Shown piece after piece: positions 28,138 through 39,800 of a stretch of 64,000 nt of DNA. Location: NCBI RefSeq assembly GCF_000247815.1, contig NC_021684.1:11577162-11641161 (forward strand), written 5' to 3'. The position numbers and the translations under genes are program-made. The stretch's first letter is position 1. Every line of letters starts with the position of its first letter. The notes below the pieces were generated by a model, which made no database searches, was not told where the DNA came from, and saw nothing but the letters and a program-made list of their open reading frames with translations. This DNA comes from Ficedula albicollis (taxonomy: Eukaryota > Chordata > Aves > Passeriformes > Muscicapidae).

Positions 28138-28190
28138 TAACTTTTTAGCAGCTATTAGCTGCTTTGCTCATTGAAGAAAATAACCCGACA

Positions 28191-29093
28191 AAGTTAGTAC
28201 CTCACTTTTAACCTCACAACACACCAGCCACTTCTTCCTGAGATCAAGCCCAGTTTGAGTCTTTAAGCTGGGACAGAATGAATAGCCCACATCTTTGGGG
28301 AGTGTGGGCCAGCCAATGGCTTGAAAACCAAAGTAATAAAAAAAACACAACCCAAAACACAGCCAAAGAACTCTAAACCAACTCTGCTTTGTGTCCAGAG
28401 ACTGAAACATAATTTGAAGTGACTCGCTCAAAATCCCTTCGTGGTGTGGGCAGCTGAAGCCATTGGGTATTGTGTTTACTTGTCTATAGAACATGTTTCT
28501 GCTGCGTCCTGGCACTGCGTGCTGCTGCTTGTTTAAACATGCCTGGGAGGAGAGCCAGTGTGAAAACATTCTCTGAATCAATATATGTAGCTGTAAAATT
28601 GAACAAATACTCCCGATATGAACAGTTCAGGATCTTCAGGATCAAGATGTGATTTGGGGTTTTTTTTTGGTTTGTTTGCTTTGGGTCTTTTGTTCGGGGT
28701 AGGGATTTTTGGTGAGCTGGGGGCCTTTACCTTTCATTGTGATCAGGAAAATATGCCTAACCATAGGTAGAAACAAGCTGAGAGAAAATCCAAACTGAAG
28801 AGCACATTTAGTGTCTTGGACCTTTTTTATTATATTCAATGCTGTTGCTTGTTCAATTAGTTAACTGGCAGAAGTATTACCACATTATCACTTTTTTTTT
28901 TTAAAGTAGTTTTCAAATTCTTGATATAAATTTTCAAAGCTTCTGAAGAAAGATTAAATTAAAGATTTTATTTTGGTAAAAGCAGTTTGCACTCTTTGAA
29001 AAGAAACTATTTTAAAACTGATTAATTTTTAGGGGATCCTGGAGTAAAATAATCTTGTGCCATTTTTACTGAAATTATTTTATTGAATACTTC

Positions 29094-29094
<1 letters not shown>
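28191..29094. other. Non-coding stretch, nothing recognised
   Basis: The minus-strand open frame at 28168-28581 overlaps the LTR end and has no recognisable domain. T-rich runs occur at 28660-28700. No internal retroviral sequence could be recognised downstream of the LTR. Confidence 0.5.

Positions 29095-29145
<51 letters not shown>
29095..29145 (+). repeat. (TATC)12 microsatellite
   Basis: Twelve uninterrupted TATC units (GATA on the other strand) plus a partial unit. They are followed by a degenerate TTATCTAT-rich stretch to about 29176. Tetranucleotide arrays of this length are usually length-polymorphic. Confidence 0.95.
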
Positions 29146-30540
29146 TATATATTTATCTATTTTATCTATTTATTATAGACAGTCTCTACACATTGATAGC
29201 AATTCTAATGTAAACTACTAATGTATGGTGAAACTTCTTTCAAAAATTTCCCAACATTTTTCAGGATAAAACTTCCAACCACTGAAATATGGGTAACTGC
29301 ATGTTTTACCAATTTGACATTAGGATTGTGAAAAGGATTTTGAAGCTGTAAAGACTTCCACAGTGAAAAGGGCCCACTTGTTAGACAAATCTGAAATGTT
29401 TTATTTTTGGTTTTGGGGTTTTTAAAATTCTTCTTTAGAATCTGTTCTGATTTTTGTGCTTGCTGTGGTACTTTCAGGTAAATGTGTTTGAAGCAGTAAG
29501 GTTTGTTCTGGGTTGAATTCACATTTTCCCATACTGAGCTTTGGATATTAAAAAAAATAGGAATGCAGAGTAGAGGAAAATCAGTAGTAGTGTGAAGTCT
29601 CTGCAAACAAACTGCTATGTATGACACAGAGCTAGCCAAGTCCAAAAACCAGTGCAAGACTTAGAGCTGGATCACAAGGTTTTGGAGCTGCAAAATTCCT
29701 TCCAATTCTCTCATATTGCATCCACAGGTTGAGTGTTGCATGTTGTCACACCCACACAGAGAGAACACAGGACAGGTCTTTATGTGCAGCATGAAGAAAT
29801 AACAACCTGGGAAATGAAACAAGGAATAAGTGAAGAAACGTCTTACCTGTATCGCTGGTAGTGAGTGGTCATCAAAATGCAAAATCCAGCCAGGTAGCTT
29901 GATTTCCCCACAGCCAAACATTCTCCTTTGCATTTTGCATAAATAAAGAAAAAGTGTAAATTCCCTGCCCATAAAGAGCACTTTATTCTAAGAATGAGAA
30001 CACCTTGGCCATCTGACAGTTGGAGCTGGAAGGTGTCCAACCCCACTGGTGCCTCTCCTGTGGAGTGTAGCTCTGCTACAATACAGAGGGTTTTGGAAAT
30101 AGCTCTTGATTAACAGCATTTGGTGGAGTGGAAGCAAAAATAATTAGAAAATATTTTAAAGCTCCATCTGAATATAATCCATGGGCGATGATTTTAAACA
30201 ACCTGTCAGCTTCAACCATCTCATAGATGACTCAGACAAGGGTAAGTTCAAGGCTAGTGATATCAGTGCAGCAGCTGGTTCTGCTGTTAGAATGAGGAGG
30301 AGCTTGCTCCATCTTCAAACAAGCATGTGCTCTTCCCTGGGAGCTGTAACCTGTCCCTTCAGCTTGTTTTAAATGAGCACAAAGAGGCATTTAGCATGAG
30401 ATCCTCAGGTGGTGAAAATAAAATCACGTCTATGCTGATTCATCTCAGCTACAGCCCATGGTTTGGGCATTGCAGAAGCACTGTCATGACTTGGGTGGTG
30501 TTTCTTTGCACACAGGTTTAGGCACTTGTGGACAGCTCTC

Positions 30541-30563
30541 TGTGTGTTTGTGTGTGTGTATGT
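30541..30563 (+). repeat. Short TG-rich simple repeat
   Basis: Interrupted TG units (TGTGTGTTTG then TGTGTGTGTATGT). Confidence 0.8.
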
Positions 30564-33500
30564 ACACCTCTGAAGTCTGAAGCCATATTTTAGAAAAAGG
30601 AAAGGTTTTATACTAGAGCAATCGTAGAAAGTGGTCAAAGCTGGTCTGTGTATTCTGGGAGAAGAAGGGGAAGCCAAGGAAACATCCATACTTGTGAGGG
30701 TCTTCAGCCATAAGATTTGGATATAACTCCATCTTTTTACTGCTTCTAGGAGCATCTGATGACTTTTATGTAGTTTGAGTGTGGAAGGCTCTTACTGTAA
30801 CTTGACGTGCTGTGAAGCCTCACACAATGCATCAGAAGTCTGCTTTCCTCTCACACTGTTTCTATAGGCTGAGTAGCTTTGGTTGATCCTGATTTGGTGA
30901 GTGTTGGCTTTTTCTGCTTCATTCCCCTTCTAAAAGATTCAGTGGGTGCAACTGTTAACACACTGGTGAGGGCTTGTGCGAGTGAGTGCTGCACACTGGT
31001 GCCTTCCAACACAAGTGTGAGTGCACAAGGGGAGATGCACTTGTCATGAAATACTGACAGGAGATACTATGAGGCTGAGGGGAAACAGCTACCAGAGATA
31101 TGGTGGTTCTATCACCAATGCCCAGTATGAGATCTTGGGAGGTGCTGAACTCTACAGGGTTTCTGCCTTGTGTGCAATTTCCATTTTCACTTTTATTTAT
31201 ACATCCCATTTCACAGTGGCTGCCGTGTAATAAAGGTTTAGCCTCCTGTGCTATTCTTTGGTATTTGAAGCAATATGATGCCTGCTCATATTTTTATTTA
31301 TTCCATTGATTACTGCTTCTCAGAGTTGTGTGGACTGGAATATCTGCCTAAACCCACCAAGTTATACTTGATCCTGTGGGCATCCTGCTTTATTGTGAAT
31401 GAGATTGCATAAGGTTGGTGTATGGCTCGTGTATTGCTTGGTCTACACAAAAAACACTGTGAAATTATGGAAATAGATTAGTTCATCTGCCTTGTCTCCT
31501 TGCAGGGCTGTAATATTGTGGCAGTTCTTCCTCTGTCTCCTGTACTAACTGTGTAGTCTTTACCACCTGGTCAGAGAGGGTTTTAAACAGAAATCTGCTC
31601 TTCAAATTAGCTTTTAGCAGCCTGGAGCATAGGATCACGTTCAAATATGCAGTGGCTGTAATCAGTTACATGGTTGTATATCTGCTTTTTATGCCTATGC
31701 TATGAGGAAAGGCTGGGAGGAAAATGCCAGCTGGTGATTCTGTAAATGGTCCCAAACACTCCTCAGATGCTCCTGTTATTAGTACTTGGCTCAAAATTAG
31801 ATGTTTTCCCATAGTGACCTATGACTTGTATGCCCTGCCATATTTTTACCTTCAGAGACAAGTATAAGAAGCTGTGTCTAAAGGTTTCCAAGAGGGCTTA
31901 GTCACTGGAGTGCTTGAATGGAGCCCTGCTGACATTTGTTCTGCTTTTTTTCCCAAGGCAGAAGACATGCTACCTTCAGGCAAGCAAGCCTCTGGCTTAT
32001 TTTCCTCCACCTGTTTCATTCCTGTGTAAAGTAACTAACCACTTCAAAAACTCTGGCAAAGCAGCCTGAGGGGAGCTAAGTTACTGAGAATATGCCCCCC
32101 AAAGTTCCTCTCCATTTCTGGATCCTACAGATAAAACCACAAAAACCTGTTAGAAGATGTGCAGGTTTGTGACTCCCCTGTAGTAATACCCAGATTAACT
32201 TCCTTGCTCTGATCTCACTCTCAAGAAAATTAGACTCATTTCTCACCCTCACTGCAATCTTCTGCTTGTCCTGTTCTTCCTCTGCCTGTTGCCGGTTTAG
32301 GCTGTAAGCATTTGAGGCACAGTTTGTCCACATGATGTGTTTGTGTAACACCCTGGCCTGTGGTTACATATCCACATCTGTGCCCAATCTGCAGAGGATA
32401 TTGGTCTGTTATGGCTCCCAGCTGCTGGCCTGGCTTCCCACCTCAAGCTGCAGAGAATCCTGCTTTTATTGCTCTGCTGGTCCCTGTTTCAACCCTGGTG
32501 CTTGCCAAGATGGCATCTGCCATATTTGTGTAGAGCAGAACAAAACTGGCCCTGATAACTGCAGGAAATGTGATGGCAATTAAAACAAGAAGAAAAGCAG
32601 AAAGTAAGAGTCCAGCCTGGAGGCCTGACTTTGCTATAAGTCACTGATGGGCGTGTGCATCATCTGCCCTGCCAAGGGGTAGTTTTCCTGCATCCTCCAC
32701 TACTCTTTTTCTTCCCCCTTATCAGCGTTACACTGCACTTGTAGGAGTTCCCTCCCCTTATCTCTGATGCTTTCAGACATCAGCTCATCCCCAGCCCCTT
32801 CTGATGGGCAGCTCCTTTTATGTTTGCTCTCTCAGCCTTACCATTTCAACAGAGCAGAATGCTGGTGTTGGTTTTCTCACTGGGAGTGACTCAGAATGGG
32901 GATTTGTGTGTGGCTGGGTGCCAGAGAAGAAAACACACTGTCAATGTACATTAGTGCAGTGCCAAGCCCTTCCTGGGCACAGTAACTTTCCTCTCAAGGC
33001 TGCTGCGTGCCAGGAGGGGCAGATGCACTGAACAGAGGAGAGGAAGAAAAACGGGAGCAGCTCATGCTAAAAACTGACCTGGCAAACTTGGATAATTACC
33101 TGCCCTGCTTCTGGCACTTGGAAGGTGCGTCTCTAGAAAATAAATAAAGATCTTTGGTGTTGTCTAATGATTGTTCATGTCCCACCTGGTAAATGCTGTG
33201 CCTGCAGATTTAATAAAAAATACCCTTATTATCTTGTACATGTACATCTTGTCCTGGAATTGCTTTAGGTGGAAGATAGGTTAAAGTACCCAGATGAGAA
33301 AAATACATTTTGATGGTAAAAGGCTGTTTCCCTGAGTCAAGTTCTGTGCCCCTGTCACACAGCTTTTGAGACTCCTGAGTGGGTGGATGGGAATAGGAGG
33401 AAAGGAATGAAGGCTGGAAGCAAAATGGATCTGCAGAGCAACTGAAGCATGGGAATTCTGCCTGGTGTTTGTGACAGGTTTTTATCCTCCCTGTGTGTAA

Positions 33501-36500
33501 GTTCCACATTCAGAACCTACTGCTGGGTTGGTAATTACGTTCTGGTGTTGTGTAATGTGGTGTAGTTTATTACTGGGAGATGGGTATTTAAAGAGCAAGG
33601 TAATTCATCTTGGAACCACCTGTTACCATTATGTGGACACCTGCTCTGACCTGCTGGAGGACCTGAGGTCAGAGAATTATGGGAAGCATAGCTGAGTTTA
33701 ATACTGAGCTTTCTTTGGGGTTAGTCTGTTCAAATTCAGGTCTCAGGTGTTTGGCACTCAGGGCCAAATTCAGGTACTCTTGCAAACAGTGTTTAGTGCT
33801 TTCCCTTCTCAGGCAAGGGTGTTTTCTTCCCCAAGTGAACAGTCATCAGGAAAAGGCCGTGTTTCTGGAATAGGATTAATTTGTATTTCCAAAGGTATCA
33901 TTTGTGGTGTTTACACATGTGAGAAAGACAAGGCCAGGAATTAGAAGATATGTTTTTTTACTGAGCCCTGCTGTAAAAGAGACGGAGAAAAATAGGGCTG
34001 TTCATCAATGCCTTATGGCTCACAGGCAGCAGAAGTGAGGCTCTATGCTCAGACTTGGGTTTTTTTCTCACCTGCGCCATGGAGACATATAACCTTGAAG
34101 CAGCTGATGAACCTGAGCTTGCACATCTTGAGAAAACCATATTCTAACATTTACCAGCTTCAGGAATGAAGAAGCTGAATAATGTTTTTAGTGTTGTTAG
34201 AAACCCTTAGGAGGGAAACTGCCATGAACATTCCTAAATAGAGAGTATTTTGGTAGGGGAGTGTGTGTGAAATGTGTTTGCTTAGACTTAAAGCAAACAT
34301 AATGACCGGTACTCTGCAAACAGAGGAGTGGGAAAAGAAGCAATTTTACTACCAATGGATCTTAGTGGTGTAGACTGTGAGCTGCCAGTGGTGTCCATGT
34401 AGGTGACTGAGAGAGCTGAAGAGTGGGATGACTTCACTTGACCCTTCTGCAAGAAGGGGATGGGGTGTGTGCCAGCTTGGAGATGTCCTCTGGGGGGAAC
34501 AAGGGATGCTCCACACTAAGCCAGCAGGCTGGGGACAAGAGTGGAATTGACAGAACAAAAGGAGCCATGCATAAGCACTGCAGATTCTTATAGATCAAGA
34601 GAAGCATAAAAATTGCAAATAGCAGATTCTCAGTTTCTTCACACAGCTGTGAATACTTGTCTCTGAAACCAGCCATGAGATGAATGTGTGTGAGAAACAA
34701 CAGTTTTCCAAAACTGTTCTCCAGCTCATGCCGAGAGGAAATGCAGTGTGTTTTAGAAGCTGGCTGAAGGAAATGTTCTTAACTTTTTCCTGCCTTTTCC
34801 CCTAGTGGCTTCTTTCCTTAACATCCCAGTCTTTTAAGAAAAACTCATGTTCTAATGTAAAAAAATATAATTGCTCTCTATTTTTAGAAATTGCATAAAC
34901 AAGTCTAATAACCAGAGAATTATGGTGATCAGGAAGCTCGAATTGGCTTTGGATATCAAGCAGAAATAGATGTGAATTTAACCAATGAAAGATCCCATAA
35001 AGTGCATTTCTTTTTCTTTTTTCTCTTTTCCTGGAACTGTTACGACTTGAGGAGTTTGGGATCATGTATAAATAAACCTGGCCAGCAGACTTGGCCAGAG
35101 GTTTGGAAAGATCATTTCTTGCACTTTTTTTAAAGAATGACTAAAATTAAGAATTTGAGGTTTTACTGATATCTGTAAAACATTAATGGGTGAATTTTTT
35201 TTTATTATTTTGAAGCTTCCCAAATACAAAGATAGGGTTCAGTAGTCATTGGCAAAGCAAATTCCAATGAGGAGAAAAAAAAATAGAAAAAAAGAGGGAG
35301 AAATAAAGAAAGCATTAAAAAAATAATCCTTGAGGGATAAACAATTGGAACAAGAGTAGTCAGATGATAAAAATGAGGCAAAAGCAATATGTGAGCTGGC
35401 TTTTGGTAAAGAGTTTCCTAATTGCTGGCTTCTTGGTCTGTCTAAACTCAAGGAGCTTCAGTGCTCGAGGCATTTAAAGCCAGACTGCCAAAGCATTGGA
35501 GAGCAGATAAATACTGTGCAGGGTTTAGAGGGAGGATAAATGCTGCAGGAGCCCAGAGAGATTCCTCCAATTTTAAGCTGGCATCAGAGACCTGCTCCTT
35601 GGTACAGCTTTTCTCAATCTTAGCAAAAGGCTGGGATGAGTGGGATGCTCACCAGCAGGAGGCCCTTTGTCTTACTAGGTATAAGAAGGGTTTTGAGTGC
35701 GTTAAACTCTCAGCTTGCAGGACCATAGATTCTGGCTTGGCAGGGATACTGGTCTGTAGGAGCTGGTAAAGCATGCACTGTGTAGAAAGGCTCCTGTGTG
35801 GGCAGCCACAGATAAAATGTGAAGGAAGATACCAAGCAGCAGCAAACCCAGAAGCACCAGGAGGGCTGGGCTGCAGCAGGACCCAGCTGTGTGATGCCAA
35901 GGATATGTGCAGACACTGGAAAGCTGGAATCAAGCCCTGGCCCCAAACTAGGAAGCCCGGGGATGAATTCTGCTTTCCCACATCCTGTGATATGCTCTTG
36001 GCCATAAAATTACTGGCTGAAATAGGAACAGAAGCCAGTCAGTGCTCTGCCTATTGTCCCCTTAGCTGGTTTATTTTGTTGGTGTTTTTTTGGTGGCAGG
36101 CCAACTTGAGATGTTTCCCCAGTATTTGGTATATGAGGTTTTAGAGGTGGGATTTTTGGGCAAGCACCTGCTTTTTAGGTTTTAAAAGAGCCTTGGAGGC
36201 TCCTAGGTGGATCTGTGGTGCAAGGATTTAAACATGTGACAGCAGAGACCTGTGTAGTTAGAACAGTTGATGGGTACAAACACACACTGAGCTTCTGTGT
36301 CCTGAGTGGCACTGAGGTACAGCTCAGCTGACCCCTAGATGAGGAGGAGACTATTTATACATATGCAGTGGGAAAGAATAGATTGTACTGTATGTAACAG
36401 CTCTGCAAAATATTTGAGTTATAAATATAGTCGTTCCATTGGGTCCTTCCTCCAAAATGACAGCTCCCTGATGAAAGCTGTGTTCATGTCAGGGTCTGCA

Positions 36501-37230
36501 GATCAAAGTCATATATAGAAATGTTAGACCAAGGTTGCATTTGGAGAGAAAGTTCCTATGTGGACACTTTCAAAAAGGCCAATTCAGGTAGAGTCACTTT
36601 AGTTAGTGTTCAGAAATACCTGAAGAGAAGTATATCGTGTACATTCAATGGATTGAGACAAAAGGATAACACCAAAAGCATCTCTCTCTTTTTTGCAAGT
36701 GGGCCTGGCCTGGCTGAAAGGGTCCATTGGTAATGGAAATGACTTCACTTAAATGTCCCTTGGTGTTTCCATGTCTCTGGCCAGCTGATACTTGTCCCCT
36801 CAAATGCAGACACAACCTTGAGTGATGGACCAGCTTCTTTAAAGATGCTCTGCTGGTGGGTAGGAAAGGACTTTATGGCAGCTGGTGCTCTTGAACTGGC
36901 CCTTTGCTGCAAAGGCCTCCTCAGATGAGGAATAGCTTCTGGTTCAACTTTTTTGCTTCCAGTATTCACTGCAGTGTTTGTGCAAGAAACTCACACACCA
37001 TAGAGTCAGCTCTGCCTAATACCCTCCAATGAATGGCCCTTCCCAGGTTTTTACTTTTTTTAAAAACCCAAATCCACTTTTGACTTCTTTTTCCTCCCCC
37101 ATGGAATTCCCCCTTTCTCGGTAAGGATTTAGCTGAGACCAGGAGTGATGGGTGGGCAGCAGTACCCAGCACCTCTGGCTTCAGAACCAGAGTCCTGCTG
37201 GGCCATGGATACCCTCTAGAGGGCAATGGT

Positions 37231-37267
37231 CACTCACACACCCCTCGCACACCCCTCACACACCTGC
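37231..37267 (+). repeat. Short CACACCCCTC-type tandem repeat
   Basis: About three imperfect units of a CACACCCCTC motif in tandem. Confidence 0.65.
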
Positions 37268-38370
37268 CATGGAGGCACAGACCCAAGCTGGACTTCAGAT
37301 TCTGAAGGGGTTGGCAGGAAGTGGAGAAGAGTTTTGTGGCTTACATGTTGTGAAAGGTGCCAGGCAGGCTGAATTTCAGCTCTTAACAGTTATAATATGG
37401 ATAAAGTGTAAGGCTTTGGGACCTCCCAGCCCTTCTCCAAAAAGAAATCACAAACCCAATGAAGCACATCAGGTGATGTGGCTCTGTTGTAGTAGAAGCT
37501 TTTCAAGCACCTGTGCTTTAGTCCTGCAGTGTGTGTGCAACATGAGTTGGACAGATGTCATCTGTGTGCTCTTCTTTATGCTAAGCAAAGCAAGGAGTCC
37601 CAGGGTGACCAGCACAGAATACAGAGTCCTGCTACAAATCTGAGTTCCCTTCAAAGTGTCTTTCATATCTAGTTACAAGGAGATGATGGGTTCCTTGTGA
37701 ACTCAGGTCCTAAATTACTGAAGAGGTTTTGAAAACCTTGGTATGTGCTTGATCCAAGATTAAGGAATCTGAATAGGTGCACCTTCCTAATAACAGTAGG
37801 AACCTTGGCCTCTACTCTTGTTGGAGAGTGGGACCATGGTGTATTTATACAACACCAGCATAAACAGTATTTCAAACCCTGTATAAGTCAATAGACATCC
37901 TCACTTCACTGAGTACTTTGGCAAGAGTGTGCTTCAATCAGTCCCCAGGTCAGAACACAACTGAATTTTCAGATGCTCTACCTGCAACTTTCATTTTACT
38001 GAATTTCTGAAGCCACCGTCCCTCTACATCTAACCAATGAAGCACAGGAAGTCCTAGACAAGGAGAAGGACAGTGACCAGAAGATGAGCATCCCCTCTAA
38101 AAGCACAAATTTTTGAGGTGGGCACAAGGAATCCTGTAGATGACAATAGTATAGTTCAGCTAAAAGTGGGATTTTCTTTATAAATCAAATTATTATTCAT
38201 AGGGTCTAAAGTACCCAAAGCTACAACCTCACTAACTTTTTCTATTGGTTATCTATTGCTTATTTCTGAATTATTATCTGTGTGTCTAGCTCTTGGTTTT
38301 GGAGAAAAGGAAGATAATTTTATTTTTGACTGCAGATAAATGTTTGTGGTATAAGTAACGACTGTGATTG

Positions 38371-38400
38371 TTCATGCTTCATGCTTCATGTTCATGCATG
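38371..38400 (+). repeat. Short TTCATGC tandem repeat
   Basis: Four units of TTCATGC, one lacking its final C, followed by ATG. Confidence 0.8.
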
Positions 38401-39589
38401 TGGGTACACAACACTGCCAGCTTTCCCTGTGCTATTGTCTATCTGTATAGCACTCCCATGTCCCCTGGGACTTGTCTTCACCTTGAACTGTGCTGGGCTT
38501 TCCTTCATGCTTTTGTGTGTCAGAATGTCTCACATTTTTGTTGCCTATTTCTAGACTCTTTCCAGGTTTGCCACGGGGCTGAAACATGATGTTTGGGGCA
38601 GGATAAACTGTTGATATAAATAGAAACTTCACTATTTAATACAGTGATTAATTGAACTAGACTGCTGGGCAGCAAAGAACCAAACAGAGAGAGATGCCAG
38701 CAGTTTCAGTAGTTTTTACCAGCTCCAGTTACTGCTATCAGTTGATATCCAGATAGAGCAATTTGGCCCCCAGGCCAAAACTATTCTTTGCATAATAAGA
38801 TGAAGGCAATGAAGTTGTGCCTTGGATGAATCTTACACCTCAATGCAGACTGCTCTGCAGTTGGCAAGGTCTGTCTATTTGTCTTGCACCTTGGCCTTGT
38901 CTTTTTCAAACCAGAGCTGGATCCTGCTCATTTCCTAATGAAGGAGGGTAGAAAAGGCTTATACACCATTGAGGGTGTATGTTATGGACACCTGAGGATC
39001 CTGGAGAGATTTGGTGGAAACAAGGATTACTCTTGTGGGAATCATTGTTATCTCACATGAGAAAGCAGGGTGGGAGTGCACCTGCCAGTGCTACTTGGGA
39101 CGTGAAAGGGAGAAAAGAATGTGCAATTATGTGGTGGTTTGGGGCAATTGGGATGTATAATGATTGCTGATGGCAGCAATAGCCTTTTCCTTGCAGATAA
39201 GTCAGTTCCAGATTGCTGGCTGAGCGTGCAAAGACAGTATCTAGTCTGATTTTCAATTCTCTAAATGTCTCTTGCTTCCTTTCCAAGTTTTATTCCATCT
39301 ACCAAGTATGTATTTTGAAGGAGCCCTTCCATCCAGAGGAATGCAACCTGTTGGAGTCCTGGTAGATCTTGCCAGGACACTTCTTTCTCATTTCTGACCT
39401 CACAGTCCTTCCACAGTGGTGCACCAGGAAAGCATTAGATCCCCATTCTCCTTCTAACAATGGCTACACTCTGTTAATTCTCTCTTGAGTGACGGCCATT
39501 CCCTACAGAGAACATTTTTGTGATTAAGGCCAGCCTAACCTATCTGAAGTTTGCTGCTTTAAAGTATGGACATAAGTTGACATGGTAAT

Positions 39590-39800
39590 ATCAAAGCCAC
39601 TCTGCTCTGTGTCCACCAGGTCCTTCTCCCCAGAGCTGCTCCCCAGCAGGTCAGCCCCAGCCTGTGCTGGTACTGGGGGGTTTTCTTCCCCAGGTGCAGG
39701 ATCTGCATCTGCCTTTGTAGAACTTCAGGCAGTTCTCCTCTGCCAGTCTCTCCAAGCTGTCAAGGTCCTTCTGAAGGGCTGCACAGCACAACACCAATAT
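39590..39800 (-). mobile_element. CR1 LINE fragment, antisense
   Basis: The plus strand reads CCAGGTCCTTCTCCCCAGAG, then CTGCTCCCCAGCAGGTCAGC, CCCAGCCTGTGCTGGTACTG and CCCCAGGTGCAGGATCTGCA, then CTTTGTAGAACTTC, and lastly CTCCAAGCTGTCAAGGTCCT. Reverse-complemented, this is the CR1 open reading frame 2 region reading 'GACCTGGACAGGCTGGAGAG ... AAGTTCAACAAGGGCAAGTGCAGG ... GTCCTGCACCTGGGG ... CAGTACAGGCTGGGG ... GACCTGCTGGAGAGCAGCTC ... GAGAAGGACCTGG'. The insertion lies on the minus strand. Its 3' end (expected to the left) is missing, so this is an internal fragment and not a standard 5'-truncated copy. Confidence 0.85.

Larger units (their letters stand above)
27402..28190 (+). mobile_element. 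Probable solo LTR of an endogenous retrovirus/LTR element (copy 1)
   Basis: The 789-bp unit begins TGTTGGAGT and ends CCCGACA, giving the TG...CA ends of an LTR with an imperfect inverted terminal match (TGTTGG against TGTCGG). A second copy in opposite orientation at 58085-58539 confirms the start and much of the U3 region. In one 36-bp block (27819-27854 in this copy) about 33 bases agree. A degraded TATA-like CTATACAAAAG lies near 27880, and an AATAAA signal lies at 28132, followed by a small AGCAGC..GCTGCT hairpin. This gives a plausible U3-R-U5 order. No internal viral gene, polypurine tract or primer-binding site adjoins it, and no clear target-site duplication is seen (CACAC on the left, AAGTT on the right). 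It is therefore best read as an old solo LTR. Family and class are not assigned. Confidence 0.7.
29146..39589. other. Long non-coding stretch with only minor simple repeats
   Basis: No exon or mobile element could be supported. Minor items are a TG-rich run at 30541-30563, a short CACACCCCTC-type tandem at 37231-37267 and a TTCATGC-type tandem at 38371-38400. The open frame 32332-32583 is unusually cysteine-rich. The frames at 35461-36144 and 37152-37643 show no known domain. A weak CR1-tail-like string near 30012-30040 was not accepted. Confidence 0.5.

Noticed and set aside
30012..30040. CR1 tail-like string (GTTGGAGCTGG..GTCCAACCCC)
   Set aside because: Too short, and it needs a large deletion to align; no adjoining CR1 sequence.
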